Assembly (NCBI GenBank): GCA_026418035.1
Contig: JAOACC010000037.1
Location: forward strand, 1-43,167
Reading direction: 5' to 3'
Length of the DNA stretch: 43,167 nt
Source: a bacterium
Lineage (GTDB): Bacteria; DUMJ01
Made by a program: the position numbers and the translations under genes. Position 1 is the first letter of the stretch; the number at the start of each line of letters is the position of its first letter. The notes beneath the pieces were generated by a model. The model was given only the letters and a program-made list of their open reading frames with translations, was not told where the DNA came from and searched no databases. Shown piece after piece: positions 18,706 through 30,570 of the stretch.

Positions 18706-20403
18706 TCACAATGAGTAGTGTTCTTCAGCAAGCCAGTATAACCTTCTCCAAAAGAATCTATTTATTAAAGTAACGGTTATAATCATTATAATAGTGCTAG
18801 CTGCTAGGACTCCAAAGTCTCCTTTATCAGCGGAATTACTTATTAATGCTCCTAACCCTCTTGCCATTATAGTTTTACCTCCAAAATGGACGTATTCAGA
18901 CACTATAGATGCGTTCCATGCTCCTCCAGTAGCAGTAATAGTTCCAGTTACAAGGTAAGGAAGGACTGCTGGTATAATTAACCTCCTCCATCTTTCTAGC
19001 CCCTTAAGTTGAAATATTTCTGCTGCCTCTTTTAAATCTGACGGAATAGATATCGCTCCAGCTATTACATTAAAGAGTATATACCACTGTGTCCCTAAAA
19101 GCATAAGTAGTATAGAAGCTACAGATAATCCCCCTCTTAGGTTTATTAGCCACATAAGTATAATAGGAAATACCGCTGTAGCTGGTATAGACGCTAGAAT
19201 TTGTACTACTGGTTGCATCACTGTAGATATTCTTGGATTCATACCTATAGCTACACCGACTGGTAAGGTCCAGGCTATAGATAAAACTACCGCTATAGAT
19301 ACCCTCAATAAAGTAAGAAGATCACTAATTATAATTTCTCCCCACATAAATACAGGAACCCTAGAGATGAGAAACACTAATCTTACAGAAGCATATCCTA
19401 TTATAGTTAAGAAGAGTCCAAGCAATATAATCTTTAATGTAGGGAGGGGACTAACCTTTCTTCCAATGTGTTCTCCTTTGGAGAATCTATTAGTCATTTT
19501 TTCCATAAATGTATCTATCACTTGACTAATCCTTGTTAGAATGGTAGACCTCTGTAATATCATTAAAATAGTTGAAGTTGGCACGTTATCTCTAGCAGTT
19601 AATTCTACCTTAAATTTTTGAGCCCAGGCAATTAGAGGTCTCCATATCAATTGATCTATAAGAACTATTATAGCTACCATTGTTGATAGACCCATTAGAA
19701 TAGCTCTAGTATCTCCATTTATAGCTGCTAATTGCAGGTAAGAGCCTAAGCCTGGAAGCCTAAAATCTCTATCTCCAAGTGTAAACATTTCACATGCCAT
19801 TAGGAAAAACCATCCACCAGCTACAGACATCATGGAGTTTAAAACTAACCCTATAGTAGAGTATGGGAGTTCTACATACAAAAATTTCTGGAATGGCGAA
19901 AGATTAAAAACCTCTGACGCCTCTCTTAAGTCTCTCGGCAAGGAACTCATAGATCCGTATACACTGAAAGCCATATTCCATACTTGTCCAGTAAATATAA
20001 GCACTATACTACCAAGTTCTACTCCAACTCTGCCATGAGGGAAAATAGCTATTAGTCCTAGTATAACTCCAGGCATAAAAGATAATACAGGAACAGATTG
20101 TAGTATATCTAAGAGAGCTATCATAAAAGGTTCTAAAGTTTTATTATGGCTGGCAATATAACCATAAGTTATAGAAAACGATAAAGAGAGAATATAGGCT
20201 AGAAATTGTCTTAGGATAGAAAACCATGCATAAGCTGGAAGATTTTTGGGTGACAATGATATGTTTAATGTATAAGTAGGAATTTCTCTCCAATCCTTAG
20301 CAGTATTTATAATACCGTATATAAACGCAAAAAGAAGAAAAATTATACCAATATCAATTATAGATATTCTTACTTTTCTTATGGGTATTGCTTTATAGAT
20401 CAA
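18706..20403 (-). CDS. NitT/TauT-type ABC transporter permease, two BPD_transp_1 domains fused
   Basis: 565 aa with two copies of the permease EAA-type loop (LREASEVFNLSPFQKFLYVELP; LKEAAEIFQLKGLERWRRLIIPAVLP). Confidence 0.92.
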   Translation of the reverse strand: MIYKAIPIRKVRISIIDIGIIFLLFAFIYGIINTAKDWREIPTYTLNISLSPKNLPAYAWFSILRQFLAYILSLSFSITYGYIASHNKTLEPFMIALLDILQSVPVLSFMPGVILGLIAIFPHGRVGVELGSIVLIFTGQVWNMAFSVYGSMSSLPRDLREASEVFNLSPFQKFLYVELPYSTIGLVLNSMMSVAGGWFFLMACEMFTLGDRDFRLPGLGSYLQLAAINGDTRAILMGLSTMVAIIVLIDQLIWRPLIAWAQKFKVELTARDNVPTSTILMILQRSTILTRISQVIDTFMEKMTNRFSKGEHIGRKVSPLPTLKIILLGLFLTIIGYASVRLVFLISRVPVFMWGEIIISDLLTLLRVSIAVVLSIAWTLPVGVAIGMNPRISTVMQPVVQILASIPATAVFPIILMWLINLRGGLSVASILLMLLGTQWYILFNVIAGAISIPSDLKEAAEIFQLKGLERWRRLIIPAVLPYLVTGTITATGGAWNASIVSEYVHFGGKTIMARGLGALISNSADKGDFGVLAASTIIMIITVTLINRFFWRRLYWLAEEHYSL

Positions 20404-20434
20404 GTATAAACTCCTTTAGCATTATTTTTTCTTT

Positions 20435-20462
20435 GAGGGGCGCATAAACTTATACGCCCCTC
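20435..20462. repeat. GC-rich hairpin between the Gfo/Idh gene and the ABC permease
   Basis: GAGGGGCG...CGCCCCTC, 8-bp stem plus short inner stem; no U-tract follows on the minus strand. Confidence 0.7.
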
Positions 20463-20495
20463 CTTTCTAAATCTATCAACTTCTAGTAAAACAAG

Positions 20496-21572
20496 CTACT
20501 TCTTTTTAGATATTCCTACTGTTTTCTTTGTCTCCGAAGATTTATATATCATTTCTAATATTCTAGTAACTTGTGCTGCCTCTTCTGCCTTTACTAGAGG
20601 TTCTTTATTATTTACAAGACAATCTACCCAATAGGCAATTTCTCTATCATATAGAGATTCTAAACTTCTAGTTGGTACTGGTGTTATATCCCAGAGTCTA
20701 CTATTACCCTCTTTATTTATAGTAAGAGTACTATTTACAAGTCTAGCTCCTCCCTTTGTTCCACATAGTACAGAACCATGCTCGTCCTCTTTTATATTCA
20801 GTGCCCAAGAAGCTTTTACCACCACAGTAGCACCACTTTCTAGCTTTACGAAGCCAAATGCAGAGTCCTCAACTTCAAAAGATTCTGGATCCCAAGGTCC
20901 CCACGCGTTATATCCACCTAATGGAGCTAATTCTCTATAAGAAGAACCTAAGACCTCTATAGGCTTAGAATAATCCCCCATAAGCCATAGTGTTAAATCA
21001 AGGGAGTGCGTACCTATATCTATTAGTGGACCTCCGCCTTGTTTTTCTTTAGATAAAAATACTCCCCAGGTTGGTACTCCTCTTCTTCTAAGTGCTAAAG
21101 CCTCTGCATAATATACCTTACCAAGTTCACCATCTAATATCATTCTTTTCAGAAGTTGGGCATCGTCAGAATATCTAGATTGATAACCTACACTCAGTTT
21201 AAGTCCAGTTTCTTTGGCTGTTTTTACCATTGCATCCGCTTCCTCTGATGTTATTGCCATAGGTTTCTCACAGAGGACATGCTTGCCTGCTTTTAATGCG
21301 TCTATTGTCATAGGAGCATGTAGATTATTTGGAGTACAGATACTTACAGCATCAAGGTCTTTCATTTCTAGCATTTCTCTGTAGTCAGTAAATACCTTTG
21401 CCCCTGGAGCTCCATATCTTTCTGCTCCAGTTTTTGCTCTCTCTGGAATAATATCACAAAAAGCTACAACTTCAACTAGGTCAGGAAGTTTTGCATAGCC
21501 TTCCAAATGAGCTCTGGAAATCCCACCAACTCCAATAATTCCTACTCTTAATTTCTTCTTTCCTCTTCGCAC
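20496..21572 (-). CDS. Gfo/Idh/MocA-family NAD(P)-dependent oxidoreductase
   Basis: LRVGIIGVGGISRAHLEGY Rossmann motif, HVLCEKPMA. Confidence 0.94.
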   Translation of the reverse strand: MRRGKKKLRVGIIGVGGISRAHLEGYAKLPDLVEVVAFCDIIPERAKTGAERYGAPGAKVFTDYREMLEMKDLDAVSICTPNNLHAPMTIDALKAGKHVLCEKPMAITSEEADAMVKTAKETGLKLSVGYQSRYSDDAQLLKRMILDGELGKVYYAEALALRRRGVPTWGVFLSKEKQGGGPLIDIGTHSLDLTLWLMGDYSKPIEVLGSSYRELAPLGGYNAWGPWDPESFEVEDSAFGFVKLESGATVVVKASWALNIKEDEHGSVLCGTKGGARLVNSTLTINKEGNSRLWDITPVPTRSLESLYDREIAYWVDCLVNNKEPLVKAEEAAQVTRILEMIYKSSETKKTVGISKKK

Positions 21573-21604
21573 AAGACACCTCCAATTAATAAGTTTTCTC
21601 CTAA

Positions 21605-24739
<3,135 letters not shown>

Positions 24740-24781
24740 TTATACATACTTATATATATTAGAGTCTCAAATTCTCTAACA

Positions 24782-25159
24782 CTAAATCCATCTAAATGGT
24801 AGTAACTCCTCCAGATATACAATCTTATCATAATCAACTATAACCTTTGTCCTTAAATTATTCTTATTTACTTGATACATCATTTCCCTACATCTTCCAC
24901 AGGGTGGTAAAATACTATCTCTTGTGACCGCTACTATCATCTCTATCTCCGTTTCTCTATGTTTTAACATTTCGGCAATTGCTGAATGTTCTGCACAAAA
25001 ACCAATACCACTAGGCAAATCAATACATATACCAGTGTAGATATTTCCTCTTTTTGTAATTAGAGCGCATCCTACAGAACCGGCTGATGAATATTCGTTG
25101 GAAAGCCTAAATTCTCCAACAATCTTTCTTGCCTCATCTACAAGTCTTTCTGGTTCCAT
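24782..25159 (-). CDS. cdd: Cytidine deaminase
   Basis: CAEHSAIAEML and PPCGRCREMMYQ Zn motifs. Confidence 0.88.
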   Translation of the reverse strand: MEPERLVDEARKIVGEFRLSNEYSSAGSVGCALITKRGNIYTGICIDLPSGIGFCAEHSAIAEMLKHRETEIEMIVAVTRDSILPPCGRCREMMYQVNKNNLRTKVIVDYDKIVYLEELLPFRWI

Positions 25160-25275
25160 TTTTACCTCCTAAGATATTTATTTTTTATTATAACTTAAAG
25201 GAAAACAAAATTGATGTTATAAATCTAGATTAAAGTAATATCTCCGAGCTGTAACAGTCACGTTATGTCGTATAG

Positions 25276-25304
25276 TTGACAGAATGTATTTTACAAGATA
25301 TAAT
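25276..25304 (+). promoter_or_regulatory. Consensus sigma-A promoter
   Basis: TTGACA (25276-25281)-17 nt-TATAAT (25299-25304): exact consensus and spacing. Confidence 0.92.
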
Positions 25305-25315
25305 TATAATGCAAT

Positions 25316-25329
25316 CGGTTTTAAAACTG
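25316..25329. promoter_or_regulatory. Operator-like palindrome just downstream of the predicted transcription start
   Basis: CGGTTTTAAAACTG, one mismatched position in 14 bp, starting ~11 nt after the -10 box. Confidence 0.45.
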
Positions 25330-25398
25330 GGAAAGAGGGTGATAGAGAGGAAGCTAATATGGGATATTAAAGATTATCCTAGATTGGGGTAGATAGAG

Positions 25399-25441
25399 GT
25401 TAGCATATGGTGTGGTTTTGTAAACTATAGAGAATGCTAAT
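25399..25441 (+). promoter_or_regulatory. 5'UTR stem-loop directly upstream of the SBP ribosome-binding site
   Basis: GTTAGCAT/ATGCTAAT outer stem (25399-25406 / 25434-25441) enclosing TGGTTT-tgt-AAACTA (25413-25427). Confidence 0.5.
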
Positions 25442-25457
25442 GAAGAGGAGGTAAAAT

Positions 25458-27437
25458 ATGAGAGTTTTTAAATGTTTCTTGATATTTTTATTAGTTTTGA
25501 ATTTATTTAATTTAACTTTTAGTAACTTGGCTATAGCACAGCAGAAGGTTATTAGTGTTCAGGTTTACAATAGTCTGCAGGACTATCAGAAAGCAACTGG
25601 AAAGAAGATTGATAAGTTTAATGAAGCTCCGATGTTAGCTGATCTTGTTAAACAGGGAAAGCTTCCTCCTGTAGAACAGAGACTTCCTCAAGAACCGCTG
25701 GTAGTTGCTCCTCTTGAAGAGATTGGACAGTATGGAGGAACTTGGAGGAGAGTTGCAGTTGGGGTTAGCGATGTCGGAATAATTAGTAGTAGACTCACCT
25801 ATGAGAATCTTGTCCGGTGGAGCGCTGACGGTAAGAAGGTTATCCCGAATGTGGCTACTAGGTGGAAGATAGAGGATAACGGTAGAACCTTTACTTTCTA
25901 CCTAAGAAAAGGTATAAAATGGTCAGATGGTCAGCCATTTACAGCAGAAGATATAATGTTCTGGTATAGAGACGTCTTATTAAATAAAGACCTTACACCC
26001 ACTTTTCCTGTATGGCTTACAGTAGAGGGTAAACCTGGTAAGGTTGAAAAAATAGATGATTATACCATCAGATTCAAATTTGATGCTCCTTATGGATTAT
26101 TTATGCAGATACTAGCAGGACCAAATGCCTTGGGTATTACTCAGTATCCTGCTCATTATTTAAAGCAATTTCATATTAGCTATACTCCTAAAGAAAAGCT
26201 AGAGACTATGACAAAAGAGGCTGGTTTTCAGTTATGGCATCAGTTATTCTCTAATAAACAGAGTTGGCAGAATGCAGATTGTCCGAAGATATGGGCGTGG
26301 GTAATAACTACTCCTCCCCCTTCTTCTACTGTTATTGCTACAAGAAATCCATACTATTGGAAAGTTGATACTGCTGGAAATCAGCTGCCTTATATAGATA
26401 GGATAAGCTTCAGTATAGTTGAAAATATGGAAATTCTTAATATGAGAGCTATGGCGGGAGAAATAGATATGCAATTTAGACATATATCATGGACGAACTA
26501 TACTTTGTTTATGGAGAATAAAGATAAGGGGAACTATCGAGTTTTAAAGTGGACCTCTGCTGAAGGCTCTAATGCTCTACTTATGCCTAACCTTAATCAT
26601 AAAGATCAGGTACTTCGTAAACTTTTTGAAAACATTGATTTTAGAAGAGCTCTCTCTTTGGCTATAAATAGAGAAGAGATAAATCAGATAGCTTATCTTG
26701 GTCTGGGTAAGCCTAGACAGGCAGCTGTTATTCCTCAATGTCCATATTATAAACCAGAGTATGAAAAGGCTTATGCAGAGTATGATCCAGCAAAGGCTAA
26801 TCAATTGCTAGATAAGATTGGACTAACAAAGAGAGATAAGGAAGGTTTTAGATTAAGACCCGATGGAAAGACCTTAACAGTAACTATAGAATATGCACCT
26901 ATATTTGGACCTTGGACAGATGTTGTTACAATGGTGAAAAAATATTGGGAGGCTATTGGCATAAAGACCCTCCTTAAAGAAGAGAGTAGAGACCTGTTTA
27001 CTACTAGGGCGCAAGCTGGAGAATTAGATATCGGCATATGGACTATGGACAGATGCTTTACCCCTCTGGTAGAACCACTTTACTGGGTTCCAGGTATGCC
27101 AAGTGGAACACCACCTAACAACGCCAATGAATATTGGAGATGGTATAGGACTGGAGGCAAAGAGGGAGAGAGGCCTCCTGAGGATATAGTGAAGATATAT
27201 CAGCTTTATGATAAGGCTAAGAGTACTACCAATGAGACAGCTAGAACAAACTATGCTCATGAAATTATGAGATTAAATGCTAAAAATCTCTGGGTTATAG
27301 GTATAGTTGGTGTTTTACCCCAGATAGTAATAGTAAAGAATAACTTTAGAAATGTTCCTGAAGATGCCATTCAAGATTGGCTACAGCTTACAGAAGGTAA
27401 TACTTTCCCAGAACAATACTTCTTTAAAACTAAGTAA
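25458..27437 (+). CDS. Extracellular solute-binding protein, family 5 (DppA-like)
   Basis: Sec signal peptide; KFNEAPMLADLVKQGKLPPVEQRLPQEPLVVAPLEEIGQYGGTWRR; SBP_bac_5 core FYLRKGIKWSDGQPFTAEDI; RBS gaggagg. Confidence 0.96.
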   Translation: MRVFKCFLIFLLVLNLFNLTFSNLAIAQQKVISVQVYNSLQDYQKATGKKIDKFNEAPMLADLVKQGKLPPVEQRLPQEPLVVAPLEEIGQYGGTWRRVAVGVSDVGIISSRLTYENLVRWSADGKKVIPNVATRWKIEDNGRTFTFYLRKGIKWSDGQPFTAEDIMFWYRDVLLNKDLTPTFPVWLTVEGKPGKVEKIDDYTIRFKFDAPYGLFMQILAGPNALGITQYPAHYLKQFHISYTPKEKLETMTKEAGFQLWHQLFSNKQSWQNADCPKIWAWVITTPPPSSTVIATRNPYYWKVDTAGNQLPYIDRISFSIVENMEILNMRAMAGEIDMQFRHISWTNYTLFMENKDKGNYRVLKWTSAEGSNALLMPNLNHKDQVLRKLFENIDFRRALSLAINREEINQIAYLGLGKPRQAAVIPQCPYYKPEYEKAYAEYDPAKANQLLDKIGLTKRDKEGFRLRPDGKTLTVTIEYAPIFGPWTDVVTMVKKYWEAIGIKTLLKEESRDLFTTRAQAGELDIGIWTMDRCFTPLVEPLYWVPGMPSGTPPNNANEYWRWYRTGGKEGERPPEDIVKIYQLYDKAKSTTNETARTNYAHEIMRLNAKNLWVIGIVGVLPQIVIVKNNFRNVPEDAIQDWLQLTEGNTFPEQYFFKTK

Positions 27438-27443
27438 TCTAAT

Positions 27444-27468
27444 GGAGAGAGGTTGATGACCTCTCTCC
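27444..27468 (+). terminator. Strong hairpin between SBP and URO-D-like genes (attenuating terminator or stability element)
   Basis: GGAGAGAGGT-tgatg-ACCTCTCTCC, perfect 10-bp stem, weak T-tract. Confidence 0.65.
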
Positions 27469-27491
27469 TTAAATTCAAGTATGGAGGTATG

Positions 27492-28496
27492 ATGACTAGT
27501 AGAGAAATAGTATTAAAAAGTTTAAATTTTGAAGGACCTGAAAGGATACCTATGACCTTACCATCACCATATCCGAATGATGTAATTGGGGTAGGCTTGG
27601 GACCGAATCCTTATGTGAGTGAAGAATGGGTCTATAAGGGTAATAATAGATGGGAAAGAGTAGACGAATGGGGCAATACTTGGGCTAGACTTGAAGCGTA
27701 TTCAAAGGGGGAAGTTGTGAAGGGAGCTATAGAGGATTGGAATCAGTTAGATACGTATGAATTTCCACCTCTAGACTTGGAGTCAAGATATGAACCTGCA
27801 AGGAAGATTTTTAAAGAGACGCCGGATAAGTTTCATATAGGATTTCTTCCTGGGTTTCCATTTAGTATTGCTAGATATCTGAGAAGAATGGATAACTTTT
27901 TATTAGATGTAGCTGCAGAAAAGGAAAATGTAGCTAGATTACTTAAAAGTATTGCTGACCTACTTGAAATTGTAATAGAAAAGTTTGCCAAAGTTGGGGC
28001 AGATGCTGTTATGTTCGCTGAGGATTGGGGAACTCAAGATAGACTTTTAGTTTCACCTAAATCTTGGAGAGAATTATTTAAGCCTGGTTTTGTTCAACTC
28101 TGTAATACCGCTCATAAACTTGGTCTTTATGTCTTTATGCACTCTTGTGGACATATCTATGAGATAATTCCAGACTTGATAGAGGTTGGTATAGATGTCC
28201 TTCAGTTTGATCAGCCGGCATTACATGGAGTAGATAATCTGGCTAGAGATTTTGGTGGTAAGGTTAATTTCTGGTGTCCGGTAGATATACAACAGATACT
28301 ACCTCAAAAAAATGAAAGACTAATAGAAGAGTTTGCTAAAGAAATGATAGAAAAGTTGGGTTGTTTTAATGGTGGATTTATAGCCGGTTACTATCAGTCT
28401 AACGAGGCTTTAGGCCTTGATCCTTACTGGCAGGATGTTGCCTGTAGGGCTTTTGTCAAATATGGTTATTTGAATAAAACTAAAAAGGAGGTATGA
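27492..28496 (+). CDS. URO-D-like / MtaA-like methyltransferase-fold protein
   Basis: MTSREIVLKSLNFEGPERIPM aligns with the paralog start MTSRERVIRALRFENPDRVP; AEDWGTQD; FMHSCGHIYEIIPDLIEVGIDVLQ. ORF-track start 27453 lies inside a hairpin. Confidence 0.87.
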   Translation: MTSREIVLKSLNFEGPERIPMTLPSPYPNDVIGVGLGPNPYVSEEWVYKGNNRWERVDEWGNTWARLEAYSKGEVVKGAIEDWNQLDTYEFPPLDLESRYEPARKIFKETPDKFHIGFLPGFPFSIARYLRRMDNFLLDVAAEKENVARLLKSIADLLEIVIEKFAKVGADAVMFAEDWGTQDRLLVSPKSWRELFKPGFVQLCNTAHKLGLYVFMHSCGHIYEIIPDLIEVGIDVLQFDQPALHGVDNLARDFGGKVNFWCPVDIQQILPQKNERLIEEFAKEMIEKLGCFNGGFIAGYYQSNEALGLDPYWQDVACRAFVKYGYLNKTKKEV

Positions 28497-28498
28497 GT

Positions 28499-30472
28499 AT
28501 GAGGCTTTTAAAAACTGGTTTAGTGTTATTTTTGGTCTTGGGTTTACTTGTAAGCACTTGTAGTATAGTATTTTCTCAGGAAAAAATTCTTCCTGGAGAA
28601 TACTATAACCTCTCAGATTATGAAAAGTTAACAGGAAAGAAGGTTACTAAGTTTAATGAAGCACCAATGCTAGCAGAATTAGTAAAACAAGGGAAACTTC
28701 CTTCAGTGGAACAAAGACTACCAAAGAATCCTTTAGTAGTAACACCTGTAGAAGAGATTGGTCAGTATGGTGGAACTTGGCGTAGGGCTTGGGTTGGTCT
28801 TTCCGATCAATGGGGACCAAATAAGATCTGTCATGAGCATCTAGTTATGTTCGATAAAGGCGGAACAAAGGTATTGCCAAATATAGCGGAAAGTTGGAAA
28901 GTCTCTAGAGATGCTAAGGTTTATACATTTAAGATTAGAGAAGGCATTAAATGGTCAGATGGAACCCCATTAACAACCGAAGATGTAATGTTCTGGTATG
29001 AAGATTTAATATTAAATAAAGAGCTCACACCGAATGTTCCAACTTGGCTTATGGCTGGTGGTAAACCTTGTAAGATAGTGAAGATAGATACCTATACATT
29101 TAGGGTAGAATTTGAACAGCCGAGCCCTCTATTCCTTATAAATATATGCAAATCTGGAGGCAATCAATTCTTTCTGCCAAAACATTATGGTAAGCAGTTC
29201 CATATAAAGTATGTTGCAAAAGAAGAGTTAGAAAAGAAAGCAAAAGATGCAGGATTCCAGTTCTGGTATCAATTATTTGATGCTAGAGTAAGTAACTCTA
29301 ACGCTTGGCTACAAAATCCTGAACTCCCAGTCTTACATCCTTGGAAAAACACTACCCTTCCAACCGCTACTACTATGATATTTGAGAGAAATCCATATTA
29401 CTTTAAGATAGATCCAGCAGGTAATCAGTTACCCTATATTGATAAGGTAGCTCATGCCCTCGTAGAAAATAGAGAAGTAATCACTATAAAAGCGGTTGCT
29501 GGTGAGATAGATATGCAGGCAAGACATATCAGTCTTCCCGATTATACACTCCTTATGGAGAATAGAGCTAAAGGTAATTATAGGGTTCTTAACTGGAAAC
29601 AAGGCGTAGGCTCTGATGTTATGATATGCTTAAATCAGAATGTTAAAGATCCTGTCCTTCGTAAATTATTTGAAGATAGAAGATTTAGACAGGCTTTATC
29701 TATAGCTATTAATAGAGAGGAAATCTGGAAGCTTGTATACCTAGGTATGGGTAAACCTAGACAATGTTCTTTGATTAGTGGTGTTGCTTTCTATGATCCA
29801 GAGTGGGAGAAGATCTACGCAGAGTATGATCCAAAGAAAGCTAATGAGATTTTAGATAGAATTGGCCTTAATAAAAGAGATAAAGACGGGTTTAGGTTGA
29901 GAGAGGATGGAAAGACTCTAGCTTTAACTATAACCTTCCCAAGTGGTATATTTGGTGCCTGGTCTGATGTCCTTGAGATGGTAAAGAAATATTGGGAGTC
30001 TGTAGGGGTAAAGGTTGCTCTACAGCCAGTTGAGAGGTCTCTATATGTTACTAGGTGTAATGCTGGAGATTTAGAGATTGGTGTATGGAACTTTGATAGG
30101 AATGCGGCGGTAATATCTGATCCTGGAAGACTTTTGGGAACAGTTACCGATGGACCTTGGGCTCCACTTTACGGTCAGTGGTACTCTACAGGTGGTAAAG
30201 GTGGAGAAGAACCTAAGGGGGATATTAAAAAGATTTATGAACTTTGGGACAAGGCAAAGGCAACAGCAGATGAAAAGCAAAGAAATCGATTCTTCAAAGA
30301 GATTATCAATCTTCACAAGAGGAATATCTGGATGATAGGAATTGTTGGTGAATTACCTCAACCAGTTGTAGTAAAGAATAATTTTAGAAACGTCCCCGAT
30401 GGTATTATTTGGGATGATACCCTTAGGTCTCCTAAGAATGCTAGACCTGAGCAGTTCTTCTTCAAGCAGTAA
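28499..30472 (+). CDS. Extracellular solute-binding protein, family 5 (DppA-like)
   Basis: Same architecture as the 25458 paralog (KFNEAPMLAELVKQGKLPSVEQRLP...EEIGQYGGTWRR). ATG 28499 is 7 nt after AAGGAGG; track start 28493 is only 1 nt after it. Confidence 0.95.
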   Translation: MRLLKTGLVLFLVLGLLVSTCSIVFSQEKILPGEYYNLSDYEKLTGKKVTKFNEAPMLAELVKQGKLPSVEQRLPKNPLVVTPVEEIGQYGGTWRRAWVGLSDQWGPNKICHEHLVMFDKGGTKVLPNIAESWKVSRDAKVYTFKIREGIKWSDGTPLTTEDVMFWYEDLILNKELTPNVPTWLMAGGKPCKIVKIDTYTFRVEFEQPSPLFLINICKSGGNQFFLPKHYGKQFHIKYVAKEELEKKAKDAGFQFWYQLFDARVSNSNAWLQNPELPVLHPWKNTTLPTATTMIFERNPYYFKIDPAGNQLPYIDKVAHALVENREVITIKAVAGEIDMQARHISLPDYTLLMENRAKGNYRVLNWKQGVGSDVMICLNQNVKDPVLRKLFEDRRFRQALSIAINREEIWKLVYLGMGKPRQCSLISGVAFYDPEWEKIYAEYDPKKANEILDRIGLNKRDKDGFRLREDGKTLALTITFPSGIFGAWSDVLEMVKKYWESVGVKVALQPVERSLYVTRCNAGDLEIGVWNFDRNAAVISDPGRLLGTVTDGPWAPLYGQWYSTGGKGGEEPKGDIKKIYELWDKAKATADEKQRNRFFKEIINLHKRNIWMIGIVGELPQPVVVKNNFRNVPDGIIWDDTLRSPKNARPEQFFFKQ

Positions 30473-30490
30473 TTAATGAATATACTTAGA

Positions 30491-30520
30491 GGGCGAGCAT
30501 TTTGCTCGCCCTTTTTCTTT
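30491..30520 (+). terminator. Rho-independent terminator
   Basis: GGGCGAGCA-ttt-TGCTCGCCC, 9-bp perfect stem, then tttttcttt. Confidence 0.95.
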
Positions 30521-30531
30521 TATGTTATACT
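30502..30531 (+). promoter_or_regulatory. Promoter embedded in the terminator of the preceding gene
   Basis: TTGCTC (30502-30507)-18 nt-TATACT (30526-30531) with extended -10 TGT. Confidence 0.5.
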
Positions 30532-30570
30532 AATTATTGTTATTACATATGGAAAGGAGGGATGCTTTTT

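Noticed and set aside
27453-27481. A third terminator-embedded promoter (TTGATG in the 27444 hairpin loop)
   Set aside because: No acceptable -10 box at 16-18 nt (CAAGTA), so the geometry is not supported.
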